64,000 nucleotides of DNA from Runella sp. (lineage in GTDB: Bacteria; Bacteroidota; Bacteroidia; Cytophagales; Spirosomataceae): the NCBI RefSeq assembly GCF_027484545.1, contig NZ_JAIXST010000129.1, positions 41,279 to 105,278 on the forward strand, written 5' to 3'. The translations under genes and the position numbers were made by a program. Of the stretch, positions 25,758 through 32,969 are shown piece by piece (positions within the stretch are counted from its first letter, which is position 1; each line of letters starts with the position of its first letter). The notes below the pieces were generated by a model. That model did not search any database and was not told the origin of the DNA. It saw only the letters and a program-made list of their open reading frames with translations.

Positions 25758-25779
25758 CCCCTCCCTAAGTGGGGAGGGC
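25758..25779. repeat. GC-rich hairpin between kdpF and kdpA
   Basis: CCCTCCC (25759-25765) and GGGAGGG (25772-25778) form a 7-bp stem with loop TAAGTG; on the coding (minus) strand the distal arm forms the purine-rich site just before the kdpA ATG. Confidence 0.6.
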
Positions 25780-25792
25780 AGGGGTGGGGCTT

Positions 25793-25873
25793 TTAAAATT
25801 TTTCGGGCTTGAGTAAGACGTACACTAAGTAGCAAAACACAGCCAATGAGAGGATGAACAGAACAGCGAACAT
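25793..25873 (-). CDS. kdpF: KdpF, small accessory subunit of the K+ pump
   Basis: A 26-residue single-helix peptide: starts MFAVLFILSLAVFCYLV and ends LLKPEKF. The hydrophobic helix, the YLVY stretch and the (K/R)PE(K/R)F tail are the KdpF signature. It lies 39 bases before kdpA on the same strand, its standard place. KdpF binds in the membrane beside KdpA and stabilises the complex. Too short for most gene finders. Confidence 0.9.
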   Translation of the reverse strand: MFAVLFILSLAVFCYLVYVLLKPEKF

Positions 25874-25877
25874 AGTT

Positions 25878-25964
25878 TTAGATTTTTTCAAAGAATCGAA
25901 TGGAACCATAAAACAGGGCAAAACACCCAATGCCCGTGAGGAGAAGACTAATCAGCATGACCAT
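25878..25964 (-). CDS. 28-residue membrane peptide directly upstream of kdpF
   Basis: A short frame starting MVMLISLLLTG and ending in FFEKI: one hydrophobic helix (about residues 3-20, with GxG and Phe/Tyr) and a charged C-terminal end. Its stop is 4 bases before the kdpF ATG, and its ATG is the first start after the sigma-54-like promoter at 25999-26014, so it would be the first cistron of the kdp mRNA. A second ATG at 25958 is possible. It looks like a second KdpF-like subunit, but I know no characterised protein of this kind. Confidence 0.65.
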   Translation of the reverse strand: MVMLISLLLTGIGCFALFYGSIRFFEKI

Positions 25965-25998
25965 AATTAAATCTGTTTTAGTAAGATGTAGTAAGGGA

Positions 25999-26014
25999 TG
26001 CCAAAGCTGTGCCG
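25999..26014 (-). promoter_or_regulatory. Sigma-54-type promoter of the kdp operon
   Basis: The minus strand reads CGGCACAGCTTTGGCA, with the invariant GG (-24) and GC (-12) separated by exactly 10 bases; it matches TGGCAC-N5-TTGCA at 5 of 6 and 4 of 5 positions. Transcription would start near 25987, about 23 bases before the first kdp-locus peptide. The gene upstream is a sigma-54 activator with a GAFTGA loop. Confidence 0.7.
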
Positions 26015-26082
26015 GTGAAAATGGAGTAGAGTTAAAGCATTTACTGTTAATAGTTTATAGATTTCAATTGGATTTTCTCAAT

Positions 26083-26108
26083 AAAAAACCCTTCCGTTTT
26101 GGAAGGGT
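26083..26108 (-). terminator. Terminator between the sigma-54 regulator and the kdp operon
   Basis: On the minus strand ACCCTTCC pairs with GGAAGGGT across a short loop and is followed by a six-T run, so the regulator gene and the kdp operon are separate transcription units. Confidence 0.75.
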
Positions 26109-26134
26109 CGATTTTCATTTTGGAAGGGCCTGTC

Positions 26135-26250
26135 GTAGAGATGCCGTATCGGCACGCGGGGCGGCCCGTGCCGTCCGCCGTTGCGGGACCGAAAATTTTG
26201 CGTCTGTTTATATATGGCTTAAAGAAAGACGCAACATTTTGCGTCTCTAC
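26135..26250. repeat. Palindromic MITE-like element at the 3' end of the regulator gene
   Basis: GTAGAGATGC (26135-26144) and its inverted partner GCGTCTCTAC (26241-26250) bound a 116-bp segment with nested hairpins: GACGCAA/TTGCGTC at 26229-26246 and GGCACG/CGTGCC at 26151-26172. The regulator's TAG stop (26247-26249) lies within the right terminal repeat. Similar GTAGAGACGC palindromes are familiar as dispersed intergenic repeats. Confidence 0.65.
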
Positions 26251-27578
26251 AATCCATATTCCTCAATTTTCCGATAAAGTGTTGTCAAACCGATACCCAG
26301 GAGACGGGCGGTTTCGGTTTTGTTGCCTTGGGTGTGATGCAACATTCGTTGGATGTGTTGTTTTTCAATCTCGGCTAAAGTAGCCAACCCTTGTACAAGA
26401 TTAGCCGTCCCAAATTGCATTTCAAAAGGAAGTTCCTGGACAGTCAACTCTGAGTGATTGGATAAAAGAACGGCTCGTTCGATGACATTTTTCAATTCAC
26501 GAATATTGCCTTTCCACGGACTTTGCTTCAATTTTTCTAAAAAAGCAGGTGATAGTTTTGGGGCGGGGCGATTCATTTTGGCAGCATAGACCTGCACAAA
26601 ATGCGCTGCCAACAATGGAATGTCTTCCGGACGTTGGCGAAGAGCAGGTAATTTTATTTCAAAAACCGATAAGCGATAGTATAAATCCAATCGAAAATGC
26701 TGGTTTTCTGCTTCTTTTTGTAAGTCTCGGTTGGTGGCGGCAATAAACCGCACGCTCACTTGAGTCGGTTTGGTATCGCCTACTTTATAAAAGATGTTAG
26801 TTTCAAGAACGCGAAGAAGTTTGGCTTGGAGGTCGAGGCTCATTTCACCAATTTCGTCCAAAAACAAGGTGCCGCCGTGGGCCTCTTCCATGAGCCCCTT
26901 TTTGTCTTTCAGTGCTCCCGTAAAAGCCCCTGCGCGGTGACCAAACAACTCACTTTCTAAAATTTCGCGGCTAAAAGCGCTGCAATTGAGTGCTACAAAT
27001 GGCTTGTCGCGGCGTGGGCTTTCCTGATGAATGGCTTGTGCAAAGACCTCTTTACCCGTTCCAGTTTCACCCAAAAGCAATACGGTGGTGTCCGTCGCCG
27101 CTACCTTTTGAGCAAGCAGGACAACTTCCTGAATCGGTTTCGAATTTCCAAGAATACTCCCAAATCCAAATTTTTGATGGACTCGTTCTTCCAGCCGTTT
27201 TACTTTTTGTTGGAGTTCGGCTTTTTCCATGGCCCGTGCCACAAGCGGTACGATGCGGTCGTTGTCGTCGCCTTTGGTAAGGTAGTCGAAAGCGCCGTTC
27301 TTTACCGCTTTTACACCGTCAGCAATGGTGCCGTAGGCTGTAAGCAGGATGATTTCAACGAGAGGGAATTGGCTTCTAATGCGCTGAGTAAGTTCTACGC
27401 CATGGGCATCGGGGAGTTTTACATCACAGACAACTACCTGAATGTCTTCTTTCTCTAAAATCTTCCAGGCCGAACGGGCATCTCCTGCTTCGCTGACATG
27501 GTAGCCTTCTAACTCCAGGATGCGTTTGAGGAGGCCGCGGAGTTTGATTTCATCGTCAATCAGGAGCAGGTTTGGCAT
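26247..27578 (-). CDS. Sigma-54-dependent response regulator (NtrC family)
   Basis: A 443-residue activator: receiver domain (acidic pocket LLIDDE, phospho-acceptor Asp in VVCDVKLP), AAA+ domain with Walker A GETGTGKE, the sigma-54-contacting loop GAFTGA and Walker B GGTLFLDEIGEMS, and a C-terminal Fis-type helix-turn-helix (NKTETARLLGIGLTTLYRKIEEYGL). All parts for sigma-54 activation are intact. It is the gene just upstream of the kdp operon, which has a sigma-54-like promoter, so it likely replaces KdpE. Its stop codon comes from an inserted repeat. Confidence 0.93.
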   Translation of the reverse strand: MPNLLLIDDEIKLRGLLKRILELEGYHVSEAGDARSAWKILEKEDIQVVVCDVKLPDAHGVELTQRIRSQFPLVEIILLTAYGTIADGVKAVKNGAFDYLTKGDDNDRIVPLVARAMEKAELQQKVKRLEERVHQKFGFGSILGNSKPIQEVVLLAQKVAATDTTVLLLGETGTGKEVFAQAIHQESPRRDKPFVALNCSAFSREILESELFGHRAGAFTGALKDKKGLMEEAHGGTLFLDEIGEMSLDLQAKLLRVLETNIFYKVGDTKPTQVSVRFIAATNRDLQKEAENQHFRLDLYYRLSVFEIKLPALRQRPEDIPLLAAHFVQVYAAKMNRPAPKLSPAFLEKLKQSPWKGNIRELKNVIERAVLLSNHSELTVQELPFEMQFGTANLVQGLATLAEIEKQHIQRMLHHTQGNKTETARLLGIGLTTLYRKIEEYGL

Positions 27579-27590
27579 GGGGAAGGGGAG

Positions 27591-27653
27591 GTTATCCGTT
27601 AACGGTTATTTGTTAGTCGTTTGAATCGCAAATAACGGATAACAATTAACATA
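27591..27653. repeat. Two-armed heptad array between galU and the regulator
   Basis: Nine consecutive 7-mers: four GTTAnnn, GTTTGAA, TCGCAAA, then three TAACnnn. It starts 12 bases upstream of the regulator ATG and ends exactly at the galU stop (27654), filling the gap. The arms are complementary (GTTATCCGTTA with TAACGGATAAC). Confidence 0.88.
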
Positions 27654-28529
27654 TTATTTACCTTCATACTCCGCCAACGTTTCTCTCAAAAATTTCAAAA
27701 ACGGTTTGGAGAATTCTTTGCGTTTGAGCGCAAATTTGACGGTTGTTTTCAAGAAATCAAGCTTATTTCCGATGTCGTGGCGCTCGCCTTCAATGCGGTG
27801 GGCGTAAATACTTTCACGACGCAACAGGATTTGGAAGGCGTCGGTCAATTGAATTTCGCCGCCTTTGCCTTTGCCTGTTTGTTCAATCGCTGTAAAGATT
27901 TCGGGAGACAAAATATAGCGTCCTGCAATGGCCAAATTCGAAGGGGCGGACTCAATGGAAGGTTTTTCAATGAGTGCATCCAACTGCATAATGGTATCGC
28001 TCAACGCCGTTCCACCCACAATTCCATAGCGGTTTACCTTTTCGCGAGGAACGGTTTCTACGGCAATGATGGTACTTTGGTATTGCTCGTAGGTATCAAT
28101 CAATTGCTGAGTGACTGGAATCACAGAATCCATGATGGTATCGCCCAAAAGTACGGCAAAGGGCTCATTACCAACGTGTTGTTTGGCATAATAAATAGCA
28201 TCGCCCAGTCCATTGGTCTCGCGTTGGCGAACGTAATGAATATTGGCCATGTCCGATAAGCGGCGCATTTCGTTCCAAAGCAGCTCGTCCTGCTTTTCTT
28301 CTAATTTGGCTTCCAGCTCTACATTGCGGTCAAAGTGGTCTTCAATGGCGCGTTTGCCACGACCAGTAATGATGAGAATGTCTTCAATGCCCGAATCCAC
28401 CGCCTCCTGCACCACGTACTGAATGGTGGGTGTGTCGATGATAGGGAGCATTTCCTTGGGTTGAGATTTAGTAGCAGGTAAGAAGCGGGTACCTAAACCT
28501 GCGGCGGGTATAACGGCTTTACGAATCAT
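27654..28529 (-). CDS. galU: UTP-glucose-1-phosphate uridylyltransferase
   Basis: Makes UDP-glucose for cell-surface polysaccharides. The 291-residue nucleotidyltransferase starts with the sugar-nucleotide signature AVIPAAGLGTRFLPATKSQPKE and has YVVQEAVDSGIEDILIITGRGK, LLGDTIMDS and a late sugar-binding region (GGEIQLTDAF). Full length for GalU. Same strand as the M28 peptidase gene upstream, 65 bases away. Confidence 0.95.
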   Translation of the reverse strand: MIRKAVIPAAGLGTRFLPATKSQPKEMLPIIDTPTIQYVVQEAVDSGIEDILIITGRGKRAIEDHFDRNVELEAKLEEKQDELLWNEMRRLSDMANIHYVRQRETNGLGDAIYYAKQHVGNEPFAVLLGDTIMDSVIPVTQQLIDTYEQYQSTIIAVETVPREKVNRYGIVGGTALSDTIMQLDALIEKPSIESAPSNLAIAGRYILSPEIFTAIEQTGKGKGGEIQLTDAFQILLRRESIYAHRIEGERHDIGNKLDFLKTTVKFALKRKEFSKPFLKFLRETLAEYEGK

Positions 28530-28594
28530 GAAGGATATTAATTTGTCACCCTGAAAGGGTCTATTTTGTTTATAAGGATTACTTGTAAGGTATT

Positions 28595-30082
28595 TTATTT
28601 CCCATACAACGCCTTGGCTGCCGGCTCGTATTTGTCGCCTGCTGTCCAGTAGGGGCGGACGGATTTATTGGCAATGAGCCGGGCAGAGTAGGCAAACGAT
28701 TGGCAGAATTTTAGCAGATAATCAAAGTCGATAGACTCGGGATTGTCGGTGGCTTGGTGGTAGTATTTCGCAATTTCTCCGTCAAAACTTTTGAATCCAG
28801 GCGAAAAATCAGGCGCAGGAATGCCTTTAGCGGCTAAACTGACATTGTCTGAACGGTCAAATAAGCCCTGCTCGGGCGCGGGGTCACCAAAAACACTCAG
28901 CCCAAAGGCGTTGCAACCTGCTTCGATTTCCGCTTTGCAGTTGGTGCGGTCGAGGCCTATGACCGACACGAGCGTTTTGTCGCTGTAGCCCGCACCGTCG
29001 CTGTTGAGGTTAAAAACGCACTGATTAAGCGGCACCAACGGGTGTTCTGAATAGTATCTACTTCCCAGCAATCCCACTTCCTCAGCGGTATAACCAATGA
29101 ATAAAACCGAACGTTTGGCAGGCTTCAACGAAAGCGTTTTAGCAGCCGTCAACATGGCGACTGTTCCGAACGCATTGTCGCGGGCACCGTTAAAAATACT
29201 GTCGGCCGCCGTGTAGGTGTTGCCGCCTTTTTTGCCTATTCCGACGTGGTCGAAGTGCGCACTTACCACGATGTATTCATTTTTGAGTACTGGGTCGGTA
29301 CCTTCAATAATACCGACTACATTGTATGAATTAACGTTTTGTTGGTCGCGGCCTGTCGTTTGAAAGGTAGCGGAGGAAGCTCCGCTTTTAAACAGATCTG
29401 TGTATTTTTTTTGCTGACCGTTTACCCACACGTGCGTTACGCCCGTGCTTGTGCCATTGTCCAGACTTAGTTTTTCGTTACCAAAATAACGGGAGGCAAA
29501 ACTCCAGGGAATTTGAGCCGTAAACAATTCAATCAGCAGCGCGGCCCCTTTTTCAGTGGCAATTTTACGTTTGTCGTTGGAAGCAGCAAAAATCTCCTGC
29601 GGCGTTTTAGACTCCGGTGTGCCTACTTGGGCTACGACGATTTTTCCTTTTACATCTGTCTTGTAATCGTCTGCCAACCCATAATTTACAAAAACAATAT
29701 CTGCCTTGAAATTGGCAGGGCTACCGCCCAATAGTACAAATTCTTTGCCTGAGTGTAAGGTATCACCATTGGCAATTAACAGGCCTTCTTTGGCAGCTTT
29801 TTGAATCACAAACGGAACGGGTTGCAAGTAGTCCGTTTGGCCGGGAGCGGGTTTAAGGCCCAAAAACCGAAACTGTTCGGCAAGGTAGCGTGCGGCTACC
29901 AAATTTTCCTGTTCTCCCGTTCGCCGTCCCTGAAGTTCATCAGACGCCAAAAAACGCATATTCATTTCTACTTCTGCCTTGGAAAATTGGGCTTCGGGCA
30001 GTTTTTTGAGCGATTGCGCATAGGAAGAAAAAGAAAGAAGCAAGGAGACAAGAAGGAACGATTTTATGGATGCTTTCAGCAT
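28595..30082 (-). CDS. M28-family zinc aminopeptidase, secreted, with PA-like insert
   Basis: A 495-residue protein from the ATG at 30082, which gives a signal peptide (MLKASIKSFLLVSLLLSFSSYAQ); the open frame extends further upstream into thrB but lacks that logic. The zinc ligands of M28 are seen: SAHFDHVG, GARDNAFGT (Asp), AEEVGLLGS (Glu-Glu) and a later His near FKSFDGEIAKYYHQ. A protease-associated-like region lies at ~115-250. It probably trims peptides in the periplasm or outside the cell; the substrate is unknown. Confidence 0.88.
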   Translation of the reverse strand: MLKASIKSFLLVSLLLSFSSYAQSLKKLPEAQFSKAEVEMNMRFLASDELQGRRTGEQENLVAARYLAEQFRFLGLKPAPGQTDYLQPVPFVIQKAAKEGLLIANGDTLHSGKEFVLLGGSPANFKADIVFVNYGLADDYKTDVKGKIVVAQVGTPESKTPQEIFAASNDKRKIATEKGAALLIELFTAQIPWSFASRYFGNEKLSLDNGTSTGVTHVWVNGQQKKYTDLFKSGASSATFQTTGRDQQNVNSYNVVGIIEGTDPVLKNEYIVVSAHFDHVGIGKKGGNTYTAADSIFNGARDNAFGTVAMLTAAKTLSLKPAKRSVLFIGYTAEEVGLLGSRYYSEHPLVPLNQCVFNLNSDGAGYSDKTLVSVIGLDRTNCKAEIEAGCNAFGLSVFGDPAPEQGLFDRSDNVSLAAKGIPAPDFSPGFKSFDGEIAKYYHQATDNPESIDFDYLLKFCQSFAYSARLIANKSVRPYWTAGDKYEPAAKALYGK

Positions 30083-30095
30083 GACAAATTGAGTT

Positions 30096-31031
30096 TTAGG
30101 CGGTTTCCAATACTTTGGGACCTTGTTGATTGATTTGAGATACGTAACTTTTAGTGGTAATGCCCACCCTACCAAAGGCTTCACTCATGGATAGGGCGAC
30201 GCGCTCGGCAGTGGCGCGGCCACGGCTGAGGGCAAACATCGAAGGGCCCGCCCCCGAAATGCTGCATCCCAGTGCTCCGCTTTCGAGAGCGGCCTGTTTT
30301 ACGTGGTCAAATTCGGGAATCAAAATCGAACGGACGGGCTCAATGATTACATCCACCATGGAGCGGCTAACCAAATCGTAATCTTCCTGCATTAGCCCGG
30401 CGATGAGACCTGCTACATTGCCCATTTGAGAAATGGTATTTTTGAGCGAAACTTCGTTACGCAAAATGTAACGGGCATCTTTGGTATTTACTTCTACATC
30501 GGGGTGAACCAACGTGCAGTAGAGTTCGTCAGGAACTTTGACCTTGAACACATCCAAGGGTGAATAGCTGCGAATTACTACAAAGCCGCCCAAAAGTGCC
30601 GGGCCAACATTGTCAGCGTGGGCAGCACCGCAGGCAATGCGCTCGCCTTCCATGGCAAAAGGAAGCAATTCCCGTTGCGTCAGCGGACGTCCCAAAAGTT
30701 CATTGATGGCAAAAATACCAACCACCGAACTGGCTGAACTGGAGCCCATTCCGCTGCCCAAAGGCATGTTTTTATGAAGCGTTACTTCTACGCCTTGGGT
30801 AGAACCGATGTGTTGGAGAAATTTAAGCATCACCACCGAAACGGCATTGCGTTCGGGTTCGCGGGGGAGACGACCTTCGTCGCCGATAATATCTTTAATA
30901 ATGATGCCGGGCTCGTCGCGTTTGCGCAGTTCTACGATGTCACCGGGTTCGTCTAAAGCAAATCCAAAAATATCAAACCCACAGGCGACGTTGGCAACGG
31001 TTGCCGGGGCAAAAGCTTTTATATAATTCAT
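30096..31031 (-). CDS. thrB: Homoserine kinase
   Basis: GHMP kinase that phosphorylates homoserine in threonine synthesis. The 311-residue protein starts MNYIKAFAPATVANVACGFD (ATG 31031; upstream codons rejected because the conserved N-terminus begins here). The ATP loop reads PLGSGMGSSSASSV, and the late motif GCSISGAGPSMFAL is typical. It stops 13 bases before the peptidase start, so the two are likely co-transcribed. thrA and thrC are not in the window. Confidence 0.94.
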   Translation of the reverse strand: MNYIKAFAPATVANVACGFDIFGFALDEPGDIVELRKRDEPGIIIKDIIGDEGRLPREPERNAVSVVMLKFLQHIGSTQGVEVTLHKNMPLGSGMGSSSASSVVGIFAINELLGRPLTQRELLPFAMEGERIACGAAHADNVGPALLGGFVVIRSYSPLDVFKVKVPDELYCTLVHPDVEVNTKDARYILRNEVSLKNTISQMGNVAGLIAGLMQEDYDLVSRSMVDVIIEPVRSILIPEFDHVKQAALESGALGCSISGAGPSMFALSRGRATAERVALSMSEAFGRVGITTKSYVSQINQQGPKVLETA

Positions 31032-31067
31032 TGTCAAATCAGATGAGAAGGCGGAAAATTGATTCGA

Positions 31068-31075
31068 CAAAAGTA
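31068..31075 (-). promoter_or_regulatory. Probable -7 box upstream of thrB
   Basis: The minus strand reads TACTTTTG, a TAnnTTTG match about 37 bases before the thrB ATG. Confidence 0.4.
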
Positions 31076-31130
31076 CATAAAAACGTCAAATAACAGAATG
31101 ATGGGCGAGGATGGGGTTGATATGTGAAAA

Positions 31131-31171
31131 GATAGGCAGTAACAGAACGGCTTTATCTGTTACTGCCTATC
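31131..31171 (-). terminator. Strong hairpin after the secreted-protein gene
   Basis: A perfect 16-bp stem (31131-31146 with 31156-31171) and 9-base loop; on the minus strand it is followed by CTTTTC. It lies downstream of the gene ending at 31205. Confidence 0.75.
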
Positions 31172-31204
31172 TATCGTCCGTCAGCGGTTCGGGGGTTAGA
31201 CCAA

Positions 31205-31711
31205 TTATAAATTTTTTGTGACAGAAATGTCGTAAGATGTCCATTGACTTCCTTCTTTTTCTAAAATATCAGTCTGGACTGCCACTGAAATTTTAGGATG
31301 TTGTTTTGATGAATAATATACGATAACCCCATTGGTTATATTTTCGATTTTATTTGAAACAAAGCCAGCATTTTTTATCTGTTTAAGTAAGGATTGATAG
31401 TATGATACAACAGCAGTTCTTGCGCCCACTAAAGTATAACTATCGCCTAAGAGAAAAATTGAAGTGTTTTTGGTCGTTATATCATTATTAGATGAAGTTA
31501 AGAACCCTTGATTTGATAAATATAAATACAATTCTCTGTTGTTATTTTTATCGGACTTGTTATAACTAAATCCTTTTGTTTCAATAAAGTCTTTAAAACA
31601 GGCGAAATTTTTACAATTCACTTTAGAAAGGAGTTCATTGAAAGTAATTGTTTGAGCAAAGGAATTAGTTGAGCAGATAATTAAAAAGCACAATGTTAGG
31701 TTCTTTTTCAT
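31205..31711 (-). CDS. Small secreted protein of unknown function
   Basis: A 168-residue protein with a signal peptide (MKKNLTLCFLIICSTNSFAQ, cleavage after AQ). The mature part is AT-rich, with Lys/Asn/Ser-rich short beta-like segments and no recognised domain. Third gene behind an ECF sigma factor and its anti-sigma-like partner on the same strand, so it may belong to their regulon or operon. Confidence 0.65.
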   Translation of the reverse strand: MKKNLTLCFLIICSTNSFAQTITFNELLSKVNCKNFACFKDFIETKGFSYNKSDKNNNRELYLYLSNQGFLTSSNNDITTKNTSIFLLGDSYTLVGARTAVVSYYQSLLKQIKNAGFVSNKIENITNGVIVYYSSKQHPKISVAVQTDILEKEGSQWTSYDISVTKNL

Positions 31712-31760
31712 TTTGTATTATTGTTTATCAGGTTGTCAAAATAATTATTTTTAAATACAC

Positions 31761-32291
31761 TTATTGGTGGTTCAATTTGAAAGTTGTTGCTTCTTGTTGG
31801 GCGAGAGCTTGAATATGAGCGTGTGATTGTTCAATGGTTTTATTGTCTGATTTGAAAGTTGTTGCTTCTTGTTGGGCAAGAGCTTGAATATTGGCGTGTG
31901 ATTGTTTAATGGTTTTATTGCTTGATTTGAAAGTTGTTGCCTCTTGTTGGGCAAGAGCTTGAATATGAGCGTATGATTGTCCTATAGTTAGGTTTTCGGC
32001 TTGTTTACTCGCCAAATACTCACCAAAGCCAATTATTAATACTGCTACAGAAGCTGCTACTGGATACCTCCACCAATGTATTTGATAATTAGGTACTTGG
32101 GCAGCAATATCAAACCAAGTCTGAACTGGCGGCTCGTAAATCGGCAGCTTGCTTAGTGCTTCCTGCAAAGGCGCGTCATTGAGACCTTGCTCAATGTTTT
32201 CCCAGACCGATTCGGGCGGAGAATACTGCGGAAGTTTATCGTTCAATGACTTTGCCATTTTTACATTACTGTTTGCTCTTTGAAATTTCAT
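31761..32291 (-). CDS. Anti-sigma-factor-like membrane protein with three 25-residue tandem repeats
   Basis: A 176-residue protein following the ECF sigma gene. The N-terminal ~80 residues contain two LP-x-YxPPxxVWxxI-type motifs, seen in cytoplasmic parts of Bacteroidota anti-sigma-like proteins, then one membrane helix (YPVAASVAVLIIGFGEYLA). The outer part consists of three near-identical 25-residue units (consensus KTIxQSHAxIQALAQQEATTF) that would form a helix. The start may be 32291 or the ATG at 32258. Function inferred from position. Confidence 0.72.
   Translation of the reverse strand: MKFQRANSNVKMAKSLNDKLPQYSPPESVWENIEQGLNDAPLQEALSKLPIYEPPVQTWFDIAAQVPNYQIHWWRYPVAASVAVLIIGFGEYLASKQAENLTIGQSYAHIQALAQQEATTFKSSNKTIKQSHANIQALAQQEATTFKSDNKTIEQSHAHIQALAQQEATTFKLNHQ
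31776..31995. repeat. Three tandem 75-bp repeats in the anti-sigma-like gene
   Basis: Copies begin at 31776, 31851 and 31926; they are nearly identical at DNA level, and 75 bp equals 25 codons, so copy number can change without frameshift. High identity points to recent expansion. Confidence 0.9.
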
Positions 32292-32305
32292 TCTTCACTG
32301 ACTTC

Positions 32306-32827
32306 TCACTCCTGTCTCCTCACTAACATTTCCCGTAACCGCTTTTTTGCGTAGTTCAATTGGGATTTGGAGGTACCTTCCGAAATTCCCAGTATCTCAG
32401 CTACTTCGCGATGCGCAAATCCTTCGGTTTCAATCAGCACGAATACCGCACGAGCGCCTTCGGGCAAACTCAAAATGGCTTTTCCCAAATGGTCTGCATC
32501 AATGGCATCATTTCCCCAATCAACGGGGTTGGTATCCGTTGGAAGCTGTTCCATTAATACATAATGCGGTTGCTTTTGAGCGTTTTGATACGCCTTTCTT
32601 ACCAAAATGGATTTGATCCAAGCGCCGATTGTTGACTCACCCCGGTATTGTGCCAAGTTCCGAAATACCGACAGGAATGTATCCTGCAAGGCCGTGTTGG
32701 CTTCGTCAAAATCGCCCGTAATGCGGTACGCCAGCGTGTACATCGCTGATTTGTAACGATCATACAGGAGTCGTTGCGCGGCACGGTCGTGGTTGAGACA
32801 GCGTTGAATCAGTTCTTGTTCGGTCAT
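32306..32827 (-). CDS. ECF-type RNA polymerase sigma factor
   Basis: A 173-residue sigma-70 family protein with region 2 (~10-85: YDRYKSAMYTLAYRITGDFDEANTALQDTFLSVFRNL) and region 4 (~115-165: LSLPEGARAVFVLIETEGFAHREVAEILGISEGTSKSQLNYAKKRLREML). No region 3, as expected for ECF sigmas. Its partner anti-sigma-like gene begins 15 bases downstream. The stop codon lies in a short C/T-rich heptad-like stretch (~32285-32325). Confidence 0.92.
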   Translation of the reverse strand: MTEQELIQRCLNHDRAAQRLLYDRYKSAMYTLAYRITGDFDEANTALQDTFLSVFRNLAQYRGESTIGAWIKSILVRKAYQNAQKQPHYVLMEQLPTDTNPVDWGNDAIDADHLGKAILSLPEGARAVFVLIETEGFAHREVAEILGISEGTSKSQLNYAKKRLREMLVRRQE

Positions 32828-32919
32828 GCAATGATGCTTTCAATCACAAAGAGCGGCCAACGGGTGGGAAAGGTTGGAAAGGGAGAAGAGGAAATTTGAA
32901 ATAGGAGGTAAGAAGTTCG

Positions 32920-32969
32920 TACTTCCTATTTTATACCTCATACCTTCCTATTTAGTACCTCCTACTTCA
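32920..32969. repeat. Heptad array after the esterase gene
   Basis: TACTTCC, TATTTTA, TACCTCA, TACCTTC, then after a 1-base shift TATTTAG, TACCTCC, TACTTCA. The esterase stop (32962-32964) lies inside. An opposite-orientation partner (AGGAGGTAAGAAGT) lies at about 32904-32917. Confidence 0.65.

Noticed and set aside
25930..26277. 115-residue frame on the plus strand
   Set aside because: It lies over the kdp promoter, a terminator and the palindromic repeat; composition reflects hairpins, not a protein.
30083..30184. Upstream extension of the M28 peptidase
   Set aside because: The extension overlaps thrB and lacks a signal peptide; the ATG at 30082 starts a proper one.
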